From assembly GCA_021186555.1 (NCBI GenBank), contig JAJKFL010000006.1:4554715-4618714 (forward strand): DNA of 64,000 nt. The letters are read 5' to 3'. This DNA is from Reticulitermes speratus. Lineage: Eukaryota; Arthropoda; Insecta; Blattodea; Rhinotermitidae. Within the stretch, counting starts at the first letter, position 1, and the number at the start of each line of letters is the position of its first letter. Positions 53,654-64,000 of the stretch are shown one piece after another. The position numbers were made by a program, and so were the translations under genes. The notes below the pieces were generated by a model. That model did not search any database and had not been told where the DNA came from. It worked only from the letters and a program-made list of their open reading frames with translations.

Positions 53654-54994
53654 TGGAAAGAATAAATTTTGATCAATTGGCTGTGATCAGAACTAGCAAA
53701 CATACTACATAATTTCAGCCCACAGGTAGATGATGCTTAGGAAACACCAATAAGCATAAGATGGATGATACTAATATTCTTTATCATTATGTTTATGTCC
53801 ATGAATAAGATTTATATAAACTTGCACATGAAAATGGTATAGAATAAAACACCTGGATCAGAACCTCATGTATTAGTATATTCCTCATTAAGGGGAAAAG
53901 AAATAATAGAGCCCCAACTATGAACTTCCAACAGTTGGTGATTTTTAATAATAGGTAATGTATATGAACAGTATGTGTCTGGACTATAATTTATTCCAGT
54001 TTTATTACAAGAATGGTGCATAATGTATGAAATTAATAAACGTAAACCAGCACTTTTTTAAAAACAGATATTTACAGTTTAATGATATTAAAACTTCTTA
54101 ATGTTAAATGGTGTCAACTGAAGTTCAGTACTTTTTATGACAGAGTGTTTGAACTGTCACGTGATTTATCAAAGCCATAATGACGATAACACAGTGCTTG
54201 AACCAAGATGGGGTATAATGCCATTAAAAATCTAAAATATAAATGATAGCAGGTACAGTCATTGTGGAAGGGAATATGATTATCATTTAATTTCTTCAGT
54301 AAAATAATAATAATAATGATAAAAACAACAAAAGAACTATAAATATTCTATGTTAACTAACAGCAACAGTAGTTGAAATGCAAGAGATTGCACATGTTAG
54401 TTTGTCACCTATAACCATAAAATAGACAAATATAATACAGCAATTCTTGTTGAGCAATAAACACATCTCGTTTGATTCAGCACTCATCCTTGCACACTTC
54501 AACAAGCTTATCCGAAACCTGTGCTTGTTGCACTCACTTTGAGCACCATTGTAGTCTATGTACACACAACACACAGAATACGCACCATGTAACAAATGTA
54601 CTCGGTATAAAGAGATGGCACTGTGGTCCAAGATATTTACAACAAAATTCAAAGGATAGTGTGTATGACTTTAAGGGTGCAACATATTCTTAAATTTTAT
54701 TTGTTCCATGTAATTTACATAATACTTCAGGTTTTGCATGTGTGTGTGTCTGGGGAGGGGGGGGGGGGGTTAGAATGCCAAATGTATTTCTTCAGGAGAA
54801 CATACCTTTGCGTCATTATCTCTTGGTTATAAATATGGTGGACAGTAAACTAGTATTTTGTAACTGGAAGTAAATTATGTGTACTGAGATAATATCACAT
54901 TGTCCTGGGATGTGTAGACAGGCTCCATTTTGTGTTCTTACATTATGTAAGACTTTCCTTACACGAGAATAAAATCAGAGTTTTGATTTTGTTT
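53654..54994. other. No gene recognised
   Basis: This is AT-rich with an (AAT)n-like tract at about 54304-54318 and a poly-G run at about 54756-54768. ORFs at 54353-54652 and 54472-54693 overlap on opposite strands without recognisable content. Confidence 0.5.
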
Positions 54995-55004
54995 TACTTT
55001 CAAC

Positions 55005-55294
55005 GTGGGCCAGGATAACATAGTCAGTATAGCAACTTGCTACGAGCTGGACGGTCCGGAGATTGAATCCCGGTGGGGGCGAGATTTTCCACACGCATCC
55101 AGACCGGCCCTGGGGCCTACCCAGCCTCCTGTACAAAGGGTACCGGGTCATTCCCGGGGGTAAAGCGGCCGGGGCGTGGCGTTGACCACCCACCCCCATC
55201 TAGTGACGAGGTTAAGGAAAGAGTAGAGCTATACCTCTACTTCCCCTCAGGGCCATCATGGCCTGTTCTAGGGTGAACTTTTACCTTTACCTTC
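55005..55294 (+). mobile_element. tRNA-derived SINE (family 2), second copy, opposite orientation
   Basis: TACTTTCAAC flanks it at 54995-55004 and 55295-55304. The head reads CATAGTCAGTATAGCAACTT (A box) and GGAGATTGAATCCCGG (B box), and the end is TTTTACCTTTACC. It matches 34679-34969 read from the other strand. Confidence 0.92.
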
Positions 55295-55304
55295 TACTTT
55301 CAAC

Positions 55305-57816
55305 AGAGAGCAGATGTCAGATGGAAATTTAAAATTTGATCAGATGTTACAAATCTCTCAGCCCACCAGAGCTCCAGCTAAATTAAATACTGGGTAAATT
55401 TTTGTAATTATTTTCCACACCCAAAAGTGTTCCATAATGAATAAGGGTATGACAAATGACAATTCTAACACACAAAATTTACATTTGTGGACATTCATTA
55501 AAAAATCTTTTATATTTCTTCCTCCATTCAGGTTATCATATGACTGTAGTAAAAACACTAGTCACAAAGAAGCTGGTCTTTATCCTGTTAATGCCCCAGT
55601 ACAGGTGACTTTGTGGACATTTTTTAATTTTCATCCACACGGAAGTTTTTAACTGCCCAGAATTAAATTTTAACTCGTTACAAAATAAAGAACCTTCATT
55701 TGAAGTTTTATGTGTTTGTGAATGTGTCATGATGAGGCTTAACCTGTACAGATTACAAAATCAGTAAAGCCTCTTTTCACTGCCTACAAACATTAAAACC
55801 CACATGAGTAATGTCAAAATATTCAGAATTTACATGAAAAATATTTGCATTTTTGGAAGCTTAATAAAGAAAATATGTCATTCATGGCATTATTACATAC
55901 TAGTTCTCACCATATTTTACCAGTTTCTCAACACAACCTTTTAAACTTCTCTAGTTCATATGTCCTGTAAGAAAGATCGTGGGAATACCTAAGAGTCCAT
56001 ACTATATGTGATGAAAATTGAATGTGCAGGCAAGAAGATAAACAGCTCAAGGGGTCCTGTTATATCAGTTTTCTACGACTATTAAGTAACCACAACTTTG
56101 CTTGAAGGCTTCATTTAACTCACACTCGTGCACTAAATTCAACAACCTTTCAAAGTATTAATCAGTATTGATATAAATATTTTATATTATGTGCACTTTT
56201 TTATAACAAACTCCTGGAATAGTCTGTACACTCTGATTTGAGCTAAAATAATAAATACCTGTAACAAATGTAATTTAAACAGAGGTGCTTTTGGCGGGAA
56301 CTACAATTTATCTTCAGTGGTCTTCATAAGTTCTAAAAATGAGGATATGTAAGATTTAATTTTTCTGGGACATTACAACATGTTGGTTGGTAAAGTTACT
56401 GATGTTTCGGAGAAGTGTAGTGCCTCCATCTTCAAGGCCAAGCAGGACTCCATGACCTTGAAAGTGGAGGCACTACACTCCACCAAAACGTTGGTAACAG
56501 TTTGTTTACCAGTCAATGTGGCATAAGATCTCAGAGGAGTCCACTCTTCACCAAAACCTCTGTGACAACTGAAAAACTAATAACAAGGATACTGTTCTCT
56601 GTGACATTATTCCAGTGAAAACAAGAAACTCGGACATGCTCTACACAGCGACTATAATATGCCTTAGTCCAGCATTATATCTAACCAGTTTACCAAACTT
56701 AATTAATAAACTCTGTTTAGCTCAATGATATTAATGTACAACTACAGTGACATGAGTAAGACAGAAGTCATATTCACCAGCACATGTGGTATTTTTTTCA
56801 AATTTAAAGAAACATTAATCTCCCTTTGTGGCAATACTGTGCTAAGAGGTCCTGCCACTGCCATTGCTAAATAGAATATATAAATATGGTGGCATCTGTT
56901 ATAATGTACATATTTAACAAGAAAATGGTATGTTATCATTTTTAGAATTTGTAAGAACCATGTATTTTACTGAACAAAGTGATTTTATTATTGAGTATTG
57001 TTTAAAAGCTAGATCATTTAAAACCGAAAGAATGCATTCATCAAACTGTGCGTCAGTTTTGTGTATCACCATTCCATAAAGTTAAAATTAATACAGTCTT
57101 ATTTTTGTCACTATAGTGGATGGGAAAAAATAAGTGAACATGTACTTCCTATACTTCTTATAGCTATATAAAAATATATATATGTAAAATCTAAGACTTT
57201 TTATATGTGGGCATATCAATTTGGTGGCAGTTTACTGTGAAAGTAAATGTACACTTAGTAAGTGTAGGAATAATTCTTGTAATTGATCATCTCTTCTCCT
57301 TTTGTAAATCAAATTCATCACCTATCACACTGCTACAAGCTGCAGAGCAATGTGCTAAAAAATTAAAACAAACAAAGCATAAATACAAATTTGATTTGGT
57401 CCCTTGGAGTTTGTTAAAAGTTATTTGATTATAGTTCTGAAACTTTATACATGTACAATCACATGTTGACATGTTAATAATAACGTAAAATTACCCCTTC
57501 ATGTTAGAACGAGATGTACACAACCAAACTTGCTGTTTCAGACATACTTCACATCACACTTTCAATCAGAAGAACAGATTTCCTTAAGTGTACCTTTTTA
57601 TGTTGGTCAGATATGTATTAAAATTTATCTAGGGTTTATGGCTGACCAAGCAGTTGTCAATTACTGGTGAATCTATTTAGGTGGCTAAACAGCCGTCCAA
57701 TTGGCACCGAGTAACCTACTTCGTTCGGTCCCTCTCCCGTGTAAAACTCTTGGTCATGCCATGTAGGTATATTTTTTACTATCAGCAGATTACATTCACT
57801 GCTGTTATTCCATTTG
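55305..57816. other. Intergenic and 3' flank of the PDZ gene
   Basis: No coding ORF is convincing. An inverted pair with hammerhead-like boxes lies at about 56371-56522. A possible poly(A) signal for the minus-strand PDZ gene is AATAAAA on the minus strand at about 56984-56990. Confidence 0.5.
56371..56522. repeat. Imperfect inverted repeat with hammerhead-like boxes
   Basis: GTAGTGCCTCCATCTTCAAG pairs with CTTGAAAGTGGAGGCACTAC. Read outward, the left arm gives TTGAAGATGGAGG...CTCCGAAACATC and the right arm TTGAAAGTGGAGG...CCACCAAAACGTT. This is the recurrent box-stem-GAAAC pattern, decayed. Confidence 0.55.
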
Positions 57817-57832
57817 TTACTGTTTTTTCTCT

Positions 57833-60800
57833 TCATGGCTTCCCATGACTTCCATTGGACTGATTGCTATCAAGCACAATATGTGTGACTGACTGTGTTC
57901 GGGCAGGAAGTGAGACGACCGTTGAGTGAGGTACACTAGAACTATCATCTGCATAACCCGCTTCTTCCAATCCATTACTTGTGCTACCGTCATCAAGGAA
58001 AACCCATTGTTCAAAGCTTGTGCTGTTCCTGTTAGCATTACTTTCTGTGGGTGCTGTAAACTGATGTGGAAGTGAAGAGAAACTGATGAACTTACCACTG
58101 CTGCTATCTGCTGTGGGCCCAAACTGAATACTCTCCGTGGGAAGTTGCTGGACGCAGTTGAACGCCCTTCCACTTCCACTACCCTCTGTAGCAACTGTGG
58201 ATGAGTTATGCTGTCTGACTTCCTGGGAGGAACAGGTGGCCTTGCAGGCTTGACTCTTCTCTCTTCGATGTTGGAAGTGTGATTAGCATTATTGCTGGAA
58301 ATACTGACAGACGGCACAGTAGATTGCATTCTGTCTGCTGTGATCCTCATTGGTATTCTAGAAACTGTGCTGCGGATGGCTGTGACAGTAACATTGCCCT
58401 TCTGAGGTGCACCACCTTGTGCAACAACACTGTGTACAGTGTCTGCTTCTTTGTCACTGCCTTCACTTTTGAAAGAATCTGTTGACAGATTTGCATCAGA
58501 TATGTACTTGAGAACTCTCTGTGTCACAGTACTGCTAGACACGTCTGCAGGTCTCGTTTGCTGTTCCTCAGCAAGTGACTCTCCTGTCACATTGCTGGTG
58601 GTACTGTCTGCAGTCGTGACAACCTGAATTTCTGTAATATAGGTCATGGATTGGGAGGGTTTCAATGATAACTGACTGAGAACTGGAACAGGGGATGTTG
58701 GTAGCTCTGGAGGCTGTGAATCTTGTTCCCATGTAGCATCTTCAACATCATCATCCTTGGAAATCTCTCCTGCTAGTGTACTTGTTGTGGAATCAACTGC
58801 TGTTATGAATGGTTCTGTGACAGAAGTATCCAAGGTGGAGTCTGGTTCAGTGACATCATTGTGTGTTGTTGAGCTGACCACATGAACACTGCTGATACCA
58901 GCATGACTGGCAGTAATAACTGGTGATTGTGCAGACTCACCGCCATTATGCGCTGTTGATGTACTGTATGGATCTCCACCATGAGAGACTGGTGTCGAGC
59001 TGATCAGTCCTGCTGAGGAACTGCTGCCGGACTGCCACGGTGAGGACAGATCACTTGCGATGGACGGAGCTGAACTGTGTGAGCCTGCCAGTTTAGTGCT
59101 GAAAGCCTGTGCAGCATCTGTATGGTGCCATGGTGTGCTTGCTGCTTCTCCCCTAGAGACACTGTTGGTGTCACGGTATGTTGGAGTGGTACTGAATGAT
59201 CCTGACGCGATGGTGACCTGAGATGCAGTCGAACTGAAGATTTGTTCACCTCCTGGTTCAGGACTAATACGCAGCACAGTTTTCTTTTGATGTTGAGGGC
59301 TTTCATTCTCCATATGCTCAATATTGTCTGTTCCACTACTTCCATATTCTAAGACAGTTGAGTATCCCACATCATCTACATTAAGAATATCTGTTCTGGT
59401 TATCCCTGGGTGAGAAGTTAAAGTAGGTAATGATGTTGCTGTGTCAATTTCTACCTTTTCATCAGATTTTGGAGACTGATCAGAAGGATTAATCTTGAGC
59501 ATATTTACTGTGTTTTGCAAAGGCAATGAGTCTTCTGTAGGTCCATTACTGTTGGAAGTTTGGAGGTTTAAGTTCTTTCTATCTGACTGCATCAGTGCCT
59601 CCTCTAGCGTACCCCAGTCAGATGACTTTTTGAGCCGGCGTCTCTGGAATGTATCCATGGCATTATCCAGACGAGGTTCCTTTCTAAATCCAATCCCATC
59701 CTCTCCATCTGGCATACCACCATGGTAATCCTCACCAGGCGGTGGAAGTGGAGCTTTCCGTTTTTTACTACTATGTGGTGTACCACCATCTGCAAGATCC
59801 AGTGACACAGCCCGTTCCAAAATGCTCATGGACTGTTCAGAATCAAGACGTGAAAGGTCGCCTAGTGATGCCGCTTTACGAGTACTGTCACTCTCCAACT
59901 GTACTGTGTCTGATGTTGGGCTGTGGTGAATAGTGATGTGAGAGGAATTCAGTTCTATGGTTGTACCACCCTTCTTTGTCTTTTTCCCCTCCACTATTCC
60001 TTCATAACTGCCATTGTATCCCTCCAATTGCTCCAGGTCTGAGTCAGAATCAGAGTTGGTGCTGCTAACATTCACACCTATATCATAGTCCAGGTGCTGC
60101 TGTAGAGGCTTGGGATCATGTGTTGTATGTGCAGCACTTCCAGGTGATCTGTCACTGCTTTGATTTCCTGTAACTGAGGTACCTAATGTGGTGAAGTCTG
60201 TCTTTAAGGTCTTATTGGAACTGCTCTCAATTGTGATGTTTGTTATTTCTCTTTGCATCACATCAGTGTTACTGCTCTGCCTTGCTGTATCAGTAAATGA
60301 GGTGATTTTTCCTGTAAGAGGCAATGCCACTATATCATCAGCCATCTGAATATTTTCAACATCTGTGTGTCTCTCAATGACACGCTGGACTGTGCTATCT
60401 TTCATCCTTTGCTTATCTGCAACAGAGCTCAGAGATTCTTTCTCAGTGTCCCTGTCAGACCTAAGGTATGGGCTTTGACCAGCTGATGTGGACTTCTCTT
60501 CACTATCCTCTGGAGGAGGGGGAGGTGCTTTCCTCTTGTTTGGTCTCTTAGGTGTCCTCCCCAAACTATCACTGTCCATGTTGCCAGTAGTAGTGGTATC
60601 TTCACCCTCACTGGAGCTGCCTCCACTAGGACCATCCTGTGAGGCAGTTACCTTTCTTTCTTCAACTCGAGTGTCCACCACTACATTGCCCAGAGACTTC
60701 CTGTTGCTGCGAGCAGCCATGGCCGCTCTGCATACTTCTTCTGGGACCTCTGTGGGTATCTCACCTTCCTGCAAGTCTTGCTTGCTCTCATGTTGCTGAG

Positions 60801-61743
60801 GTTTGCCCTCGTTCTCTTTGTCATTCATCCTGGACAGTTCAGTCTCGACTACTTCCGGCAGATATGGTGACGCTGGTTGTCCTGTTGAGTTCTGCACCTC
60901 TTGTTCAGTACTGGTAGATGTTTCAGGAATTTGGCTACCATTTTTCTTCTTATCATTATGGTGCAACTTGTCCTTGAGATTTTGCAAACCTTTTGTCAGT
61001 AGATTTTTCACATTACTTTCACCACTATGCTTTCCTTCTTCAGCCTGATGTCCTATCAGATGGTGTTTAGGGTGACTTCTCTGCAACTCACTGGGTCCAA
61101 CATCTATTCCTCGTTCATCATAGTGGAAGGAGTTTGGCTTATGTTTCCCTCCTACACCATCCACATCCGAGCTGGTGATAATACCTGAGCTCATCTGGCC
61201 AGAATGTGGGTTACTACCTGACATCTGAGCAGTAGCTCCCTCACCAACCTTTTCAATGATAGGAGTTGTGTTCATTCTGTTTGTGCTCTGCTTCAACTAC
61301 TGGTCTTTCAGCTCTATGATCAGGTAGGTGCTCACCACTTGCACTTTGTTTTGACCCTGCAGATTCTTCATACGTACTGCCTGAGCTATTGGGACCTACA
61401 TTTGAGTCTGGAAGTACACGCACACCAAACTTCTGGAATTTACTAAGTGTGTCCTTAGCAGATCCTTCTTGACTTGGAGATTCTTGACTGTGAAGATCAG
61501 TAGGTGGAGATGTAGTACCCTTAGTTGGGATTTTCTTAGCTCTTTCAGGCTTCACAATAGCAATGCCAGACAATGGTACTGTTTTTCAAGTTTTATATTT
61601 TCTTTTCTCGCTTCACTTCCAGCAGGTATTGATGACAACCTGAGTGTTGGGTAGTCCCCACTCTCATCACCCTGCGCCTCCATACATGGGGACTTGTCAA
61701 TCAGACCCATCTGCTGCATCCTTTTCAGGCTTGCTTTACCAAT
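57833..61743 (-). CDS. PDZ gene, giant 3' exon, frame-broken
   Basis: The acceptor GTTATCTCAG lies just upstream of 61743. Frame 0 reads IGKASLKRMQQMGLIDKSPC. At an A5 run near 61580 the sensible text moves to another frame (GIAIVKPERAKKIPTKGTTS to AERPVVEAEHKQ), then returns near 61290 to the original frame (NRMNTTPIIEKVGEGATAQM). That frame stays open for over a thousand codons. Near 58205, after PPRKSDS, another frame reads TESIQFGPTADSSSGKFIS to SNGSHGKP and looks more like the rest of the protein than the open frame, which ends HEEKKQ at 57817. All shifts are by one base. Confidence 0.75.
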
Positions 61744-62771
61744 CTGAGATAACAAAAATAAAACAGTGTCATGTAACTTGTGAACTATCAAGTAATTTTA
61801 TAAAATGCCAAAGAACTACCTCCAGTCAACATGATATTTAAAATATCAATACAGGTCTCACATTCACATGTAAGACCCATTTTAATATTGTCCTCCCATC
61901 TGCACTTGGGTTCCACATTTGGTATATTTCCTTCAGGTTTTGTTACTCATTATATGCACATTTGTCATTTCAACAATGTATGCTAAACTTCCTGCCCATC
62001 TCATTCTTCTTCATTTGTTCTCCCACGTAACACATGGTGAAGAGTACAAATTATGAGTTTCCTCATTAAGCACGGGTTTACATCCTCCTGCTACTTTTTC
62101 TTTCTTGGGTGTAAATACTCCCCTAAGCACCCACATTTTTTGCAACACCCCCCCCCCCCCCCAACTCTCTTTCTTCAAATACCTCAAATTTTCTTCCCTT
62201 AGACAGAAACCATGCTTTACAGCCACCTCAACAGAAGGTGAAATAATAGTTTTGTGTATTTTAGTCTTCAGATTTTTAGGTAGCATACAGGAACACAAAA
62301 GGTTTCAGGTGAATGGAAGTAAGCATTTTCTGAATTTAATTGTCCCTTAATTTCCTCATGAATATCATTTTAACACAATTACTTTGCAATATAATAAAAG
62401 TCATTAAGAAAAGGCAGTGTTTTTCAGGAACAGCTTCACAGATAAATAGACGTTCTTTCTTTTCCACAGTATAATTAAATAATAAATGAATTTTTCCTTA
62501 CATGAATCATTATTCAGTGTTACATGTGTGTTGCTTACCTGAGCAAGGTCTGCAATTGACTGACTGCGGTAAAATGGATGACAAATCCTGTCTGCTGGGG
62601 CAATGCCTGAACCAGATGTTCTCTTTGTACGAATAAGTGTGTTGGGACACGAGTTGGAAGAATTCTCTACCTCTAGTTGTACATCATAGGGTGAGGCATA
62701 GCTCAGAATGGTCAGTGCATCCTCAAACACCATGTGCCGAAAACTGATGCGGATGCCATCAATCCGGTCAC
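57833..62771 (-). CDS. PDZ-domain scaffold-like protein, 3' part of gene, two exons
   Basis: Exons on the minus strand: 62771-62539 and 61743-57833 (one 3.9-kb exon); the 5' part lies beyond the window. The first exon encodes the C-terminal half of a PDZ domain, GDRIDGIRISFRHMVFEDAL and SYASPYDVQLEVE. This most resembles, by eye, the AHNAK/periaxin-type PDZ, in which a GD-x-I loop precedes the ligand-groove helix. The giant exon is Ser/Thr/Asp-rich and probably disordered, with KRKAPPPPPE (about 60520), KRKAPLPPPG (about 59750) and KPARPPVPPRKS (about 58235), which are SH3/EVH1-type proline ligands with basic KRKAP leaders as in cordon-bleu. No coiled coil or membrane segment is evident. The reading frame is broken at about 61580, 61290 and 58205. 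The true C-terminus probably ends VLDSNQSNGSHGKP with stop at 57833-57835. An actin or junction scaffold role is inferred. Confidence 0.8.
62005..62310 (-). mobile_element. LINE C-terminal fragment in the PDZ gene intron
   Basis: The minus-strand ORF 62011-62298 reads LKTKIHKTIISPSVEVAVKH and LNEETHNLYSSP, aligning with [18 protein letters not shown] and [12 protein letters not shown] of the 12 kb LINE. A poly-C run on the plus strand at 62148-62161 interrupts it. It is an old, frame-broken copy. Confidence 0.7.
62539..62771 (-). CDS. PDZ gene, exon with the PDZ C-terminal half
   Basis: The acceptor is GTCAAGCAG and the donor is GTAAGC. It enters in phase 1, giving Gly-Asp of the PDZ GD-I motif across the junction, and leaves in phase 0 after SQSIADLAQ. 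After the PDZ it reads SCPNTLIRTKRTSGSGIAPA. The PDZ N-terminal half, including the carboxylate-binding loop, must be on an upstream exon outside the window. Confidence 0.88.
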
Positions 62772-64000
62772 CTGCTTGACACAATTTATTACATTACTTC
62801 CAAGGTCCAACTTTTATACAGTCCAGTCCATGTGGGATTTTTTGGTGGACAAATGGCACCAGTACAGGTTTCTCTCTGAGTACTTCAGTTTTCCACCGTC
62901 GGTATCATTCTGCCACTGCTCCATACTTATTCATTCATCTGTCACTCAAAAACTGATAAGCACTGTTCAATAACACAAATATTTATACGGATATGTAGAG
63001 TTTCCATATACCTGGTACAGTGTTTCTGACCTGTGACCTTGCAGATCATTCTCTTGAGGATAATAATATTTTCACACCTGAAGATATGAAGAAGGCCCAA
63101 AATGGTAAATTAACATACCATATGTGAGAATACATTTAATCACACTACTACGATATTACACAACAATTGAGCCACACACCTACACCATTTTCCAGTCTAA
63201 TTAACCTGCATATTACAGCATTTGTCTCACTGTGCAGATTTTTCATAACCTTGCAGTAAAAAGTCTCGGTTCAACCCCAACAGCCAGCAACACACTTCAT
63301 ATTTGACATCTACATGTGTCAAAAGTGGCCTCCTAAAAGGTGCTGCTTTAATGGCCCAAACAGATGGAGTCAGAGAAGGCCCAGTTTTCGCTGTGGGGTC
63401 GATGCTCCAACACCTTCAACTGAGCATGGTGCAATAATTGCGTTTCATTTCTTTTTGGACCTCCCTCAGATTTGGCAGTAATAATCAAACAAAATACAAC
63501 AACTGAAAGGACTTTTGATTGGAAGTCTGCAGTCCATAATCTAGCAGATTCCATAACGAAATTTTGATTTCATTACTTTTAATTCTGGATCAAATTTTTT
63601 AAAATATCATCAAAATTACACTTTTAAAACTCTGTGGTTACTAAGTCTTTATGATATGTTCACATCTCCCAGAATGTTTTTCTGTGGTTGTCAAAATAAG
63701 CTGAGAATATGATAAAATAAAAAACTGTGTACAAACAACACAGGGTCCATGAACTACTGTAATGTTACTAGTTTTTAACTGGTGAAAAGTGATAAAGCAC
63801 ATTCATCTACGTCATACATAACACAAAATGTTGATACACAACTGGTGAACAACCTAAGAAACTGAACCAATTTTTGTGGACAGTACTTTAAAAGGATATC
63901 AAAATATTCTGTTAGCAAAACTATATTGTATATATTAAAAGTATTTGCACATTACAATTCTTAAATATTTTGAACTGCCACCATTAAAGGTTGGCTACAA
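62772..64000 (-). other. PDZ gene intron, no further exon recognised
   Basis: A CTGAAGATATG...GCCCAAAATGG sequence at about 63078-63105 is a weak relative of the hammerhead-like motif. The minus-strand ORF at 63348-63554 (68 codons) has no recognised domain and no clean splice sites. Confidence 0.45.

Noticed and set aside
1..64000. LTR retrotransposons or endogenous viral sequences
   Set aside because: I saw no long direct repeats with TG...CA ends, no protease or integrase motifs, and no viral capsid-like ORF.

Overview
The window is animal nuclear DNA, almost certainly from an insect. The VRK gene has a ballchen/NHK-1-like layout, introns run to several kilobases, and the DNA is AT-rich and packed with arthropod-type transposons. 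A large-genome insect of the cockroach/termite kind is my guess from the repeat style; the sequence alone does not prove it. There are no prokaryotic features.

Layout. 1-3.2 kb holds relics of a non-LTR retrotransposon (LINE), one split by a palindromic insertion. 4.0-23.9 kb is a plus-strand vaccinia-related kinase gene (VRK1/ballchen type) whose ten coding exons join in phase except for one single-base frame break in the kinase domain. Its introns carry LINE fragments, a pogo/Tigger-like element with a transposase N-terminus, and a Tigger-like MITE with a tRNA-derived SINE nested in it, placed 13 bp after a splice donor. 24-37 kb has no identified gene, but it holds a chain of exon-like islands that may be one damaged or unrecognised plus-strand gene. 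36-50 kb is repeat-dominated: a mariner remnant, large palindromes, a 14-copy 59-bp minisatellite, an internally deleted piggyBac-like element, small Tigger-like MITEs, LINE tails, and paralogous exon-like blocks on the minus strand. 50.98-51.28 kb is CRIPT, intact and with an uninterrupted coding region. 57.8-62.8 kb is the 3' end of a minus-strand gene with half a PDZ domain and a giant Ser/Thr/Pro-rich exon; its 5' part lies beyond the right edge.

The three recognised genes share no obvious pathway: VRK1 phosphorylates chromatin proteins, CRIPT is a small zinc-binding splicing/PDZ-ligand protein, and the PDZ protein looks like a cytoskeletal or junctional scaffold. They are neighbours, not an operon.

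Two themes deserve a second look. First, a recurrent sequence resembling a hammerhead-ribozyme core (CTGANGA, a short hairpin, GAAAC) occurs at about ten loci, several times as inverted pairs, once inside an insertion with a 12-bp target-site duplication. Second, single-base frame breaks interrupt otherwise coding exons of both large genes, which suggests residual assembly indels and means computed ORFs here understate the genes.
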